Assembly: GCA_036365515.1 (NCBI GenBank)
Contig: CM070874.1
Coordinates: forward strand, 48,421,083-48,485,082
DNA from: Torymus aiolomorphi
Lineage: Eukaryota > Arthropoda > Insecta > Hymenoptera > Torymidae
Direction: 5' to 3'
DNA: 64,000 nucleotides
Position 1 is the stretch's first letter. Each line of letters starts with the position of its first letter. This document shows positions 1 through 11,880 of the stretch, in pieces. The position numbers and the translations under genes are program-made. The notes beneath the pieces were generated by a model, which saw nothing but the letters and a program-made list of their open reading frames with translations, made no database searches and was not told the origin of the DNA.

Positions 1-1559
1 TTGCGTCTGATTCCCTCTTTTACTTTATTCCCGCCTATGCGGGAATAATCTGCGACTTTAGTCACTTGTTACATAATGTACTATTATTATCCAAAACATC
101 AAAAACTATTGAATATAACTTTTGAATAACAATTACATTTTAATGCCAATAACGTGGTAAGACTTGAAAAGCCATAATCTATCACCTGGGGTGATTAAAT
201 ACTTATAGAGTCTCTGAAGATTACTAAGATGATCACATTATACCAAATAAAAAGTATATTGTATACTATTATATAAAATATCTACTGCACGTTACATCCC
301 AGCGAGCCCCCACTGAAGAAAGGAAAACGGGGAACCCCTATGGTGCGTTCTCGATACATCAAGCAACTTCATTCCCCCATACGTGCGCGCACAGAATACT
401 TCTTTCCGTGCTCTCGTATAACCAAATTAGAATGTACGCCGTCGAGGACCGTCGACGGAGTACAAGTTGCAAGCTCTGGACGTGTGCGCGCATTATGCTG
501 CCTCGAAAATTACAGGCTAATGCAATTTCAGGCGTCCTAAGGTCTCGAAGACTGATTACGCGAGATTGCTCCATTTAAGTCAATTTAATTTGATACTCGA
601 CTGTAATGGGTATATACGAAGTGTGTGAGCGCTTGCAATAAGCCGTAGAGTATAATATATACACGCGTAAGGCGCTTCGTCACAATTTGCGCTCGCGCAG
701 GAGGTGGGTGCAACACAATGAGCCCGCGTAACTTTTCTCCCCCGTCTTCGCGTAAAAGTCAATCACCTACACATGCATGTAGGCGCCAGCATATGTACGA
801 TGGTTGGAATAAGAAGAAATATAAATCATAAGTATCGAGGGTTTTAAATACTGTTGCCTTAGTGAGATCAAGAACTCAAAAAAACACCATATGAAGCTCA
901 ACTTTCAGAAAATGAAATATATTGCTGATTTTTAATCTGTCGATCGCTGCTTGGCGGCAAGCGCCTGGACAGCTGGACGTCGCTCGGTTTACTCACTCTT
1001 TATTATATTTTTCTTTGTTGTTTTATATAATGAATAAAACCTATGTTGTAAATTACAAACGTTTAATTTTAAAATGATTTCAATGGATACTGGTATTTTT
1101 ATTTTTGAATTTTAGTGTGATTTCTGTAGTTATTTTTTTATAATAATTTGTATCAGTATTTTTGTTTGGGGGTGGGATCCCCGCTTTCCAGCTGCACGGG
1201 TTGCGCCCCAGGCGCCCCTGGACCCTGCTCCACCTCTTCCTTTCTCGATTCAGTGCCAAATCTCTCTCCTTCCATCATCGCCGATCTTTGCGCATCTCGT
1301 TTCGAAATAGTAGATTGTGAAACTACACTGAAAATGATAAAGAACCAATGCTTACCCGGACGGTCGAGTTGTGTTGCTATGAGAGCCAGATGCCACGCTA
1401 TTTTGACAAAGAAACACCATTTCTATTGCAAAGGAGAGTGAGTGCCCCTTTTCGGAGTAGCTACTACGTTCTGAGTGAAGGACAACAGCGCTACTTCTTA
1501 ACAACGCAAAATAGCCATTATGACCACCTAACTCTTATGCATATGATTTGACTACAGAA
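1..1559. other. No recognised gene (left edge)
   Basis: Mixed AT-rich sequence with a few GC-richer patches (about 300-560, 930-1000, 1160-1300). Two short open frames (340-540 and 1148-1441, plus strand) show no motif I recognise and have no supporting context. The second starts in a proline- and glycine-rich stretch and could be a transposon relic upstream of the retrotransposon at 1560, but nothing in it proves that. Confidence 0.5.
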
Positions 1560-2968
1560 CACACTGTCAGGTGACTAGAATGCTGATCTTCTTTGTAAGT
1601 CATGATGCCAAGTTTGATCGCAACCTTGCAACTGAACTTTTACCGCAGCTAGTCTAGTACTGCCCCACTCATTTCAAGTCTGCATTACGCACCTGGATTG
1701 ACATGATATAGCCCAAAAATTTTGAATTTACTTATAGAGATTATAAAACAGTCGTGTCGGAAGAGCTTATGACACACTTGTCCTACTGTGATTGGACACC
1801 AATCGATGTTGACATTATTGATACCGAGCAAGCTCTGGACTGTCTCCGTACCAATCTCACAACCACTATAGAATCTCTCGCATCGTTAAAAACTTTTACC
1901 ACCAAGAAGGGGCGCAAGTCTCTCCAAGAGATGATATTGAGATTTGCAGCAGAATTATCTCTAATAGAAATTAAAAAGGTTTTTCCTTGAAACCTGTAAA
2001 TATTAATGATATGGTTATCGCGATATCTCACTTCTCATCGCAGGCACCTAGTGTTGACGGCATTCCCCAAAGTGTTATTTCTAATGCACTACCAGTGATC
2101 AGTAACTTACTGGTTGAACTCTCCAACTCCTCTTTGACTAGATATGTCTTTCTGGCCTTTTGGAAAAGAGCATATATTATTTCTCTGAAGAAAAACAAGG
2201 CTCTTGCATCTCTTTCTGGATTCCAGCGAATTACTTTCCTGTGCTTTTTTTCGGAGGTGATTGAGAAGATTGCGTATGCACAACTGATAAAGCATCTCGA
2301 GACCAGCAAGATTCTTGATCCTAATCAAACGAGTTTTCGGTGGTTTAGTTCCACCCAGATGGCTTTACTCAAACTAATAGATGATTTGAAGTTATGTGTG
2401 AATAGATGATGTGAAGCAAAGACAAACAACGAATGACAATTCTGCTGCTTTTTTATTTCACTAAAGCATTTAACATAATCCTACTCTCTTGACTGCTCAA
2501 GAAGTTAAGATTAATGGGGTTCTAGGGCTCTAGAGCTGCCTCGATCCACTCCAACTTTGATGGTAGGATGCGTATATCCAGTAATAGTTCTCCGGTGAGT
2601 CTTCATTGCACTAATCTAGGACATTCACAGGGGTCAATACTGGGTCCCTTTTGTATTCAACATTTCTCTATGCAGATGATCTGTAAATACACTATCAGTT
2701 TGCATGTATTAGATTAGAAGAGAGAATAACCTCGATTTGACGGGCTGCTAAAGTGGTTTTAGAGTTGGCAATGGATGCCTCGCTCATGTCCAATGCAGGT
2801 AAGACAAAAGCGATTGTGTTTGGTAGCAATCGGTTTGTTAAAAGTGTTATGGCTGATTCCTTGCTCCATATTGACGTGGGCTACGGCAAAATCAAAGTTC
2901 CTCTCTCTAACTCTGTAGAGAGCCTAGGTGTTCTACTAGATTCGAAATTAACTTGGAAGAATCATGAT
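1560..2968 (+). pseudogene. Degenerate non-LTR (LINE) reverse transcriptase
   Basis: Relic of the ORF2 of an APE-type non-LTR retrotransposon. Three frames follow in order. 1754-1990 resembles the linker between endonuclease and RT (a CDWT...AL..L...L..TIESLA.LKTFT pattern). 1987-2409 matches the RT fingers/palm start (GIP, then a K..ALASLSGFQRIT stretch and LIKHLETSKILDPNQTSFR). Around 2670-2684 a tiny frame encodes LYADDL, the RT catalytic box. 2753-2968 gives the RT C-terminal signature NAGKTKAIVFG and LGVLLDSKLTWKNH. Stops and frameshifts separate all pieces, so no protein is made. The clade looks jockey/R1-like, but I cannot place it. The open frame continuing to 3079 is accidental: from about 2976 the sequence belongs to the next feature. 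Confidence 0.8.
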
Positions 2969-2975
2969 ATGCAAA

Positions 2976-3859
2976 AAGAAGCTACCGTGCAAAGAAACGA
3001 GAATCAGAAGACAAAGATTTGGACTATTGTAATGATGTTATATCTAATGAATAAATTAAAAAAAATTATAGAAAGCTGAAGAGTGGAGATTGTTTATAGA
3101 TTCCTCCAAGCGAAGCCTAAACGCTGTATTGTTACGCTATTGTAATAAATATGCGCCGATACCCATAACACATTCTGTAACGCTTAAGGAAGAATACAAG
3201 AATATAGGATTATTTTGCATAAAATAAAGTACGCGAAGCACAACTGGAAAATTTGTGGTGATCTCAAGATTATTGCTAAGATTCAGGGTCAGCAGTCAGG
3301 TTTCACAAAATTTCCATGCTTTCTATGCTTATGGGATAGCGGAAACCGTAAAAATAATTACGTCAATGTGGAGTGGCCTGAGAGACGATCCGTGAAATCA
3401 GGTTCACAAAATGTCATCAACAAGCCTTTAGTAGAGTTGTCCAAGATTCTTCTTCATGCTCTTCATACTAAACTTGATTTAATGAAATAATTTGTGAAAG
3501 CATTGCATAAGGATGGTTTGTGTTATGCATACTTATCAGGCAAATTTTCAGCAAAGCCTGAAGCAAAACTAAAAGAAGGAATCTTTGATGATCCTCAAAT
3601 CCGGACAATGTTAAGGAATATAGAAAATGTATTGTTGCAAAGAATGATGAAGAAAAGGCTGTGTGGGGTAGTGTGCAGTGTAGAAGAAAATTGTAGACTT
3701 GATTTTAAATTTGATACACTATCTTATATAATTCGTCACCAAAGGATTCTCCTTTTGGTACAAAAATCGGTTTGGAATAAGGAGATTCCTTCTATGTTAA
3801 ACCTATTTATGCCCATAATCTCCTACACTTCCAATTTTTTTGAAATTCTTTGGAAATAG
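2976..3859 (+). pseudogene. Relic of a multi-copy arthropod protein of unknown function
   Basis: Several frames in order encode one conserved protein I recognise as a highly repeated 'uncharacterized protein' of insect and other invertebrate genomes. About 2976-3046 reads YCNDVIS. 3067-3200 reads EEWRLFIDSSKRSLNAVLL. 3215-3490 contains WKICGDLKIIAKIQG, then FPCFLCLWDSGNRKNNYVN and a PLV....ILLHALHTKLDLMK segment. 3494-3859 continues without its own start as VKALHKDGLCYAYLSGKF and EGIFDDPQIRTML. In-frame stops (for example at 3487) and frame changes make it a pseudogene. The CxxC-like FPCFLCLWDS suggests metal binding. The extreme copy number elsewhere suggests it is transposon-encoded, but the function is not established. 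It abuts the LINE relic at about 2970, so one of the two truncated or invaded the other. Confidence 0.6.
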
Positions 3860-4165
3860 ATCTACTATATGCCTGAATCCATCTAAAATCAGGTGGACCA
3901 CGTATGCCTATGTCACCGATCATTTTGGAATTAAAGTATTCATGTTCTTCTCCAAAAATTATTTGACCCGTGTATTTTTATTTTTTTGTTGCATCAAAAT
4001 TTCATGCGTTCAGCTATGCCAAAAAATTCCGAGAAAATCCTTACTAGGAAGGTACCCCAACCCGAACTCTCGAATTTCATTAATTTTAGGATATTACTTT
4101 AAAAAGTAAGTGACACGTATTTTTTATATCAACCTTAAAGTTTACCCCCAAAAAACAGTTTTTTT

Positions 4166-4291
4166 GCTTCCTGATAGAGGAAGCTTTGTAACGGTGAAAA
4201 AAATTTTCGAAAAAAATGTTCAAAAAGGTGTTTTAAGGCGATATATGTGTATATTATATGTAGTTGATTTTGATCATTTTTGTTTTCGTGG

Positions 4292-4376
<85 letters not shown>

Positions 4377-5005
4377 CTCTTCATATCTCTGAAACGAATC
4401 GACTGATTTTCGTCGCACGATAACTAGAGCAAAAATTATCCAATCGTCCTGAAATTTGGCACAGATGTAGCTTTTATATACCTTCAGATTGAGTTCGTTG
4501 CCCAAAAAATCGGTCCATTACGAAAAAAGATATTTGAGGTTAAAAATTTTTTAAAAAAATTTTTGAATCGCATTTTCTCAGAGATTACTTGATTTATCGA
4601 CTTAAAATTTTAACCACTTATTAAATTTATAGAAGACTATATTTGGTTAAAATTTCAGGAGATTATCTTCATTTGTTTTTTAGAAAAAAATTATTTTAGA
4701 AAAATGTGCGTTTTCGTTGTTGCACGATAACAAGAGCAAAAATTACCCAATCGTCCTGAAATTTGGCACAGATGTAGCTTTTATATATCTTCAGATCAAG
4801 TTCGTTGCCCAAAAAAATCGGTCCATTACGAAAAAAGATATAACGCACAGTTTAAGCTGAATCTGAACCCGTGACCCTCTCCTAGTTAGTCTAACCATAC
4901 AAGATAAAGTATTAAATTTTAAATATTAGAAGTAAAAATTAATTAAAGGGATCAATAAATTAAGTTTGAGGAAGCTACGTGCCAATGAATTGGCAGTGGT
5001 TTTTG
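4166..5005 (+). repeat. Microsatellite-bearing repeat 'M', copy a
   Basis: Bounded by GAGGAAGC hairpin-type motifs: GCTTCC...GAGGAAGC at 4166-4183 and GAGGAAGCTACGTGCCAATG at 4969. Contains a (TG)n run at 4293-4374 followed by AT-rich DNA with an internal direct duplication (about 4418-4545 and 4722-4850, both containing CCTGAAATTTGGCACAGATG). The same layout recurs inverted at 8351-9290, direct at 18340-19245, and inverted and interrupted at 30665-33355. A stretch of X near 5285-5345 resembles the uninterrupted target. Confidence 0.6.
4293..4374. repeat. (TG)n microsatellite
   Basis: Uninterrupted TG dinucleotide run inside repeat M. Translated valine/cysteine or histidine/threonine frames across it are artefacts. 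Confidence 0.97.
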
Positions 5006-5358
5006 TATATCTTCGGAACGAATTGGAATTTTTTGATGAATCAAACGCCACATTATTTGTTATAAAAAGACGCTTATATGGACGTAAACTTTATGCTAAG
5101 GGGTTGCAACCTTTATTTTTTATAACGGTGAATGTGGTTTTTTTAACGTTTATTTTGACATAGAAATTATTAAAGTTTCTGAAATTGATTAAAAGTTGTA
5201 CTGTTATCAAGTAAATTAATAAACTAAATTCACGTATTTTTGAATTTTTGAAGAAATTCATTGCAAGGGGGGACTTACCCCCAAAAACAGTTTTTTCAAT
5301 ATCACGGGAACGAATTGGAATGTTTTAATGAAACAAACGTCAGTTTATTTCTTATTAA

Positions 5359-6856
5359 CCCTTAGAAGCATAGTGGTCCCTATAGGGACCACCAAAGTAG
5401 CTTTCTATTTTTATTTATAAAAAACATATTTATGTGTATTTATTCAAGGTGATGGGCTTTTCTGGTAGGTAAGACGTTTCTCTACAATTCTCCCGAACGT
5501 AATTTATTATTTTATTTGTTATTAAATTGTTATAATTAAACAAATTGCAAAAAATGCATGTTTTTTTAGAAAAAAATCATTTTTGAGCTTATTTGCTGTT
5601 CGATTTTTATGAAAGTTACTTCCTAGAGGTTTTTGGGGTCGCTGATTAAGAATATGAATATGCCATCAGAATTTTGATTTTCCAAATCTAAGATGGCGGA
5701 TTCAAGATGGCGGATAAAAATTTTTTGAAATTTTGGCATATTCGGTATCAGCGACCCTGAAAACCCCCGAGTAAACATTTTGAAGTAAAAATATACTCAT
5801 TTCCAAAAAAATTACGTCCGCCATCTTGAATCCGCCATCTTGGATTTGGAAATAAAAATTCTGACGGCATATTCGTCATCAGCGACCCCGAAAACCCCCG
5901 AGTAAACATTTTGGAGTGAAAATAAACTCATCATTTTCAAAAAATTTCATCCGCCATATTGGATTTGAAAATAAAAATTCTGACGGCATATTCGTTATCA
6001 GCGACCCTGAAAACCTCCGAGTAAACATTTTGAAGTAAAAATATACTCATTTCCAAAAAAATTACGTGCGCCATCTTAAATCCGCCATCTTGGATTTGGA
6101 AATAAAAATTCTGACGGCATATTCGTTATCAGCGACCCCGAAAACCCCCGAGTAAACATTTTGGAGTGAAAATAAACTCATTTCCAAAAAATTTCATCCG
6201 CCATCTTGAATCCAGCATATTGGATTTGAAAATAAAAATTCTGACGGCATATTCGTTATCAGCGACCCTGAAAACCCCCGAGTAAACATTTTGAAGTAAA
6301 ATTATACTCATTTCCAAAAAAATTACATGCGCCATCTTGAATCCGCCATCTTGGATTTGGAAATAAAAATTCTGACGGCATATTCGTTATCAGCGACCCC
6401 GAAAACCCTTGAGTAAACATTTTGGAGTGAAAATAAACTCATTTTCAAAAATTTTCATCCGCCATCTTGAATCCAGCATATTGGATTTGAAAATAAAAAT
6501 TCTGACGGCATATTCGTTATCAGCGACCCTGAAAACCCCCGAGTAAACATTTTGAAGTAAAAATATACTCATTTCCAAAAAAATTACGTGCGCCATCTTG
6601 AATCCGCCATCTTGGATTTGGAAATAAAAATTCTGACGGCATATTCGTTATCAGCGATCCCGAAAACCCCCGAGTAAACATTTTGGAGTGAAAATAAACT
6701 CATTTTCAAACAATTTCATCCGCCATCTTGAATCCGCCATCTTGGATTAGGAAAATTAAAATTCTGATCGCATATTCGTTATTAGCGACCCCAAAAACTC
6801 CCAAATGAGAAATTTCAGGCCAAAATATCGAATAGAAAAATGTATGCTTCTAAGGG
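5359..6856. mobile_element. piggyBac-like non-autonomous element (MITE) in TTAA
   Basis: Flanked by TTAA on both sides (5355-5358 and 6857-6860), with perfect 13-bp terminal inverted repeats CCCTTAGAAGCAT. A subterminal palindrome GTGGTCCCTATAGGGACCAC lies at 5372-5391. The paralogous X copy at about 16240-16280 lacks the insert and reads straight through the site (with TTGA in place of TTAA), which confirms the boundaries. TTAA duplication plus a CCC(T) start is typical of the piggyBac superfamily. There is no transposase, so it would need one in trans. Most of its interior is the satellite array described next. Confidence 0.85.
5749..6783. repeat. 131-bp tandem repeat with dimeric higher order, inside the MITE
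   Basis: About eight units start at CAGCGACCC: 5749, 5880, 5999, 6130, 6260, 6391, 6521, 6652, with a last one near 6783. Spacing is 130-131 bp except one 119-bp unit. Units alternate between two types. Type A has GACCCTG, TTTTGAAGT and ACGTGCGCC. Type B has GACCCCG, TTTTGGAGTG and TTTCATCCGCC. The array is therefore a higher-order repeat of about 261 bp. Both types share GCCATCTTGAATCC-type motifs and TTCTGACGGCATATTCG. Open frames on the minus strand here only reflect the repetition. Confidence 0.9.
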
Positions 6857-7598
6857 TTAAAAGACGCTCACGTCGACGTGACTTTAATGCTAAGGGGTTG
6901 CAATTCCTATTTTGGTAGGGGTTATTGTGACTTCTTAAAAGATTTTTTATCGTACAGAAATTGCGAACATATCCGAACCAGAACTCTCCGATTTCAATAA
7001 TTTTGGATATACAATAGTACATTAAAAAATAAGTAACACGTATTTTTTTTATCTGCTAATAAGCACATTTATGGGGTGAAAAATTATTTTAAAAAATCAA
7101 TTTTTTTAAACACATTTCTTTCTCAAGAACTACAAAATAATCTTATGGAATGAGAAAAAAATATTTCTGTGTATTAAATAAAATTTCCGTTAATCATTAA
7201 GCTGTTTTTACATGTGCAATGTAATATAAAGATTTTTTTAATTATTCTTATACATGAAATTTATACTGGTAATTATGAATTAAAAAAAGAAATATATCTC
7301 GATTTCTAATTAATATTTTGCTGCGAGATAAATTGAAAGCTGTTTTTTATTGAAAAATGAGGCTATTTAATGTAGTTTTAGCAGTAGGGCTGCAACTCCT
7401 ATTTTTATTTAAAAAATCTACGTTTTGAAACATATTTATATCACAAGAATTGCTATAGTTTAAAAATATTAAGAAAGTTTTAATTCCTGTTATTTTGTAA
7501 AACTTTCTTATTTTTATAAATTCCTATCAACCATGAAAGAGGTAAATCATCTAAAAATAGATGAAAGCATAATTTGGTTAGATAAAAAAATGAAGTAA

Positions 7599-7672
7599 TC
7601 AATACGTTTCATTGTCTGTATTCTCTTGTATGAAATTTCTACAATAATGGTAATCTTCATAGAAGTGTTTAA
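7599..7672 (-). pseudogene. 3' end of DDE transposase pseudogene (continues at 12187)
   Basis: Reading minus strand from the TTAA at 7672, the frame encodes KHFYEDYHYC and stops at 7599. This exactly continues the frame that breaks off at 12187 (...KKSLCF), giving the usual LCFKHF..(E/D)YHYC ending of this transposase family. The two pieces were separated by the element 7673-12186. Confidence 0.75.
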
Positions 7673-7838
7673 GGTGGTTCCCTCGAGATAAGAGTTGATT
7701 CAACACATACTTGGAATTACACATATAGGTCAATAAAGACATAACGAATGTCATATCCAAATTTCAGAGCATTTTATCGTTTGGCTTCTGAGTAATTGCT
7801 GTGCAAAGTTCCACGGATTACACGGGAGATATATCTAT

Positions 7839-8250
7839 GAGGCGTTTCGCCTCAACTCTCCCAGCGCGGCGCGCGAGCGTCAAATCATGCTATTTTCAAG
7901 TCGTGTTTACGATATCAATATGAATTTCAAAAAATTATGTGATAAGCGTTTCCGACGTATTTTTTCCTCAGCTTTCCAATGGTGTAAGTGGTTTTTCCGA
8001 AATTTTCCATTTTCACCCTCAAAAAGTATAAAACATACTATATCTCGGAAAGTATATTTTTAATATTTTTTTTATCATCTAGATCGAAAGCTGAGCATTT
8101 TTTACGTCGGAAAGGATTTTTTGCAAAATTTGCTCGAATGTTTTTCTTAGAGAAACAGAACGCGAAAGAGCAGACGCAGCGTCTCCTTCGTGCGCGGTAT
8201 GCGGCGCGCTGTACAGCGCGTGGACTAGATGTATTTCGCTCTCTAGTAAC
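7839..8250 (+). repeat. Left inner inverted repeat of the TTAA element
   Basis: Pairs with 11482-11880 at high identity. It starts GAGGCGTTTCGCCTC, itself a small palindrome, and ends near CTCTCTAGTAAC. It includes a GC-rich patch with CGCGCTGTACAGCGCG. The open frame 7988-8341 across it has no recognisable product. Confidence 0.85.
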
Positions 8251-8350
8251 CTTATTATTTTTATTTATCATTTTTAATTCTTTATGGAATATCTTTTTGC
8301 ACTTCGAATTTCACTTATATGCACGATTGACATTTTCATAGGTTATTTCG

Positions 8351-9290
8351 CAAAAAAAAAACCGCTGCCAATTCTTTGGCACTTAGCTTCCTCAAACTAA
8401 TTCATCGTTTCCTAATTAAAAATTGAAATTCTGAAAATACATTTTTCATAAAAAGGAATGCTAAAGAATTTCAATAATACTTTGAACCGATGCGTCTTAT
8501 ACCAGTTTCTTGCAAAATAGTATATTACGTACCTATTTTAAAAAAAGCTTTGACAGATCACCAAGTTTAAAAAAAATTGAAATTAAAAAGAGATAAAAGA
8601 AGGGGCTAAAAATGGCACTATTAATACGTTTTCATATTTTAATTTACTACATTATATAAAAATATTAAAATGATAGTTCTCGAAAATAAATGTATAATAT
8701 ATATTCATATAGATAATCACTTAAAATTGCAACACAATATTGCCACCAACAAGTGTAATAAGTAACAGTTAAAATTTCAAGTCGATAAATAAATTATTTT
8801 TTGAGATATTAATTTTTTAAATATAAAAAAGTTTTCATTAATAACAAATGACAGAGTGAAGATATTTTAAATTTTAAATTTTAAAAAAAGAAAATGTAGG
8901 TAATTTGAATACCTTTTAAGAGAAGTATATTATTTTATGTAATAATTACTATAAGATACGAAAAAATAAAAAAAACTAAAAATTCAAAATCGTTTTTTGG
9001 TTATAAAACAAAAGAAAATCAATAAAATCCCAAATCCATCAGGGTACTTTCCTTTTGCCGCAAGAAGAAGCGAATAAGCTTTACCCGACGAAAATCGGTT
9101 GATTAGTATCGGAGATATTAAGAGTTGAAATATACACACACACACACGCACACACACACATACATACATCCACGAAATCAAAAATCATCAAAATCAAATA
9201 ATATACACATATACCACCATATCTTTTTGAAGACTTTTTTTTCGAAAATTTTTTTTACCGTTACAAAGCTTCCTCTTTGAGGAAGCAAAA
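8351..9290 (-). repeat. Repeat 'M', copy b (inverted)
   Basis: From CCGCTGCCAATTCTTTGGCA at 8362 to the GCTTCCTCTTTGAGGAAGC hairpin at 9268-9286. It carries a short (CA)n run at about 9133-9160 that corresponds to the TG run of copy a. It sits between the left arm and the gene of the TTAA element, so it inserted after that element or travelled with it. Confidence 0.6.
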
Positions 9291-9556
9291 ACATTACAAT
9301 CAATTTGAAATAGCAGACGCAACGCTTCTCACTTACTTTTTACCCGATAGGTGGCTTGCGTATAGAAAATTTTTGCCCGAGAGTAATTTGTTGTATCCAA
9401 TTACATAAGTCTGATGAATTTTCGATCTTTGTTATCCTTGAAATTGTTTAAGAATTTTAACGCTGTTTCCGTTATATTTGTGTTCTTCGTGTGTTTGCTG
9501 ATTAAATCATAATTTATTTTTGGTTTATTTATTGCATTTATTTTCTCGCTACTGAA

Positions 9557-11477
9557 ATGGATCCAGCTTTGAAGCTGAAATGCATAAATCCTTTTAATAA
9601 AATTAATCACTCTGTGCGTAAAAATTTATCGAATTTTCCTTCAATATTTAGGAGTGCGTATCCCCTCGTACCAGAAAACGCGAAAATTTATTCCAACTGT
9701 CAACGTCAACTTTATAAACATAAGTTAGATTTACCTTCATGCGATGCCAAAAAAGCTAAAATTGAATGTACTGATGAATATCATAAAACAGGCGTGGCAG
9801 TTCTCAACCAATTAAAAAAAAAATTTTTAGAATCACCGGGTAAGGAAGATAAAATTCAGCTACTCACGCTTGCTCCTGATTTTTGGTCTCGCAGAGACTT
9901 AATCAGAGAGTTCGGTTGTACTGAGTGGGAAGCTCGAGAAGCGAAAAAGTTAGTAACTGAAAGTGGAATTTTTTCAAAACCTGAAAAGAAAAGGGGCAAA
10001 ATATTTCCAGTTGAAAGTGTAGATTCAGTTAAACGTTTTTATGAGAGGGACGATATTAGTCGTGTAATGCCCGGATTAAAAGATTGTATATCTGTTAAGC
10101 AGGATAATGGTAAAAGAGAACATGTACAGAAAAGGTTACTACTTGGTAATTTACGTGAAATTTATTGTTTATTTAAAAAGAGCATGAATCTGTTAATATT
10201 GGCTTCACTAAATTTACTCAATTGAGGCCGCCGCATTGTGTTCTAGCGGGAAGCAGTGGTACGCATAATGTATGCGTATGTGTACACCACGAAAATATCA
10301 AGCTGATGTTAAATGCTATTAATTTACAGAGTTTAACTGAAGGTACTCGACTATTTCTTAAAAACTACCACGATTGCATCCAAGCAATCGTATGTAGTAA
10401 TGCTAGTTCGAAATGTTACTTGGGAGACTGTTTAGATTGCCCCAATATGCCTGTATTACGGAAACATTTGCTTGAATGTTTTGAGAGAAATGATATTTTT
10501 CAAATACAGTATGAGTCATGGCTTCAGACAGATCGTTGCACAATAGTATCTACAACTGTAAATGTTTATGAATTCATGAACATACTGGGAGAAAAATTAA
10601 TAAAATTTAAAACTCATGACTTCTTTGCGAGAGAACAATATCTTTTCTTAAGCGATTTGAAAAAAACCTTCAAAAAGGAGAATTCCTTGTTTGTTGTGAT
10701 TTTGCAGAAAACTATGCGTTTATAGTGCAAAATTCAACACAATCGTTCCACTGGAACAATAATCAAGCAACAGTTTTTACAACAGTGGTATATTATAACG
10801 AAAATCAAGATCTTAAACATATAAGCATTGCTATAATTTCTGATAATCTAAATCACGATACTGTTGCTGTTTATGAATATCAAAAAATTATAATATCGTA
10901 TTTAAAAAGTAATTTCATAGTCAAGAAAATTTATTACTTAACTGATGGAGCAGGTCAGCATTTTAAGAACAAGTCTACCTTCCAAAATCTTCTGTTTCAT
11001 CAAAAAGATTTTGGAGTTCCTGCTGAATGGCATTTTCATGCAACAGCGCACGGTAAAGGTGCGTGCGATGGTATAGGCGCAAATTTGAAAAGAGGGGCGA
11101 AAAGAGCAAGTCTTCAACTCTCTTCGAGTAATCATATTTTAACACCAGAAGACCTTTACAACTGGGCTTTACGTAATTGCAAAGAAACTAAAGTTTTTTA
11201 CAGCACTAAAGAGACCTATGAAAAAGCCGTTTTGAAACTAAAATCAAGGTTAAGTAAAATTAAATCTATACCGGGAACTTTACAGTACCATGCCGTTATT
11301 CCAATGAATAAAACAACATTAATACTAAAAAAAACGTCAATGAGTTCAGAATATCAAATCTTCCCTAAAAAACCCGTAAAACAAAACAAAATAAAATTAT
11401 CTACTTTAAAAAAAAAAAGAATTATTAATATAAATACTAGTTTATTGTTGCTATTATTAAGGAAATCAAAATTTTAA
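9557..11477 (+). pseudogene. DDE-like transposase, three frames (Cc8L18.2-like family)
   Basis: First ATG at 9557, 250 bp downstream of repeat M. Frame 2 (9557 to about 10190) encodes the N-terminal part, with C..C-type residues (NCQRQLYKH) and an EWEAREAKKLV segment that often precedes the core. Frame 1 resumes as VNIGFTKFTQLRPPHCVLAG without a start, followed by CYLGDCLDCP (Cys motif). Frame 3 resumes before 10725 with CDFAENYAFIVQ, then YYLTDGAGQHFKN (about 10937), and FHATAHGKGACDGIGANLKR (11033-11092). The spaced acidic residues in CDFAENY, LTDGAGQ and CDGIG could be a DDE-type triad; that is my inference. Two frameshifts (around 10170 and 10690) inactivate it. From memory it belongs to a repeated insect protein family sometimes labelled Cc8L18.2-like, with no settled function. 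Its position inside a TTAA element argues that it is the transposase. Confidence 0.7.
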
Positions 11478-11481
11478 GTGG

Positions 11482-11880
11482 TTGTTAGAGAGCGAAATGC
11501 ATCTAGTCCACGCGGTGTACAGCGCGCCGAAAACCGCGCGCGAAGGAGACGCTGCGTCTGCTCTTTCGCGTTCTGTTTCTCTAAGAAAACATTCGAGCAA
11601 ATTCTGAAAAAAACCTTTTCCAACTTAAACAATGCTCAGCTCTCGAACTAGGGGTTAAAAAAAAATATTAAAAATATACTTTTCGAGATATAGTATGTTT
11701 TATACTTGTTGGGGGGGAAAATGGAAAATTTCGGAAAAACCACCTACGCCATTGGAAAGCTGAGGAAAAAATACGTCGGAAACGCTTATCACATAATTTT
11801 TTGAAATGCATATTGATATCGTAAACACGACTTGAAAATAGCATGATTTGACGCTAGCGCGCCGCGCTGGGAGAGTTGAG
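11482..11880 (-). repeat. Right inner inverted repeat of the TTAA element
   Basis: Reverse complement of 7839-8250 with scattered substitutions and small indels. It begins 5 bp after the stop region of the transposase-like frame. The remaining 300 bp to the terminus (11881-12186) is not matched in the left arm. Confidence 0.85.

Larger units (their letters stand above)
4027..7420 (+). repeat. Composite interspersed repeat 'X', copy 1
   Basis: AT-rich repeat whose segments recur elsewhere: 4027-4165 recurs inverted at 33356-33545; 5006-5354 plus 6861-7350 recur inverted at 15690-16468; and 5006-5110 recurs inverted at 30572-30664. Short local motifs repeat inside it, such as the aacgaattgg run near 5025 and 5312. 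It has no coding potential I can recognise. It serves as the receiving site for the M repeat (4166-5005) and a piggyBac-like MITE (5359-6856). Confidence 0.6.

Noticed and set aside
340..762. Small genes at the left edge
   Set aside because: Short overlapping frames on both strands, with no domain, context or codon signal.
6129..7022. Three minus-strand ORFs with near-identical proteins
   Set aside because: They are successive units of the 131-bp satellite inside the MITE, not a gene family.
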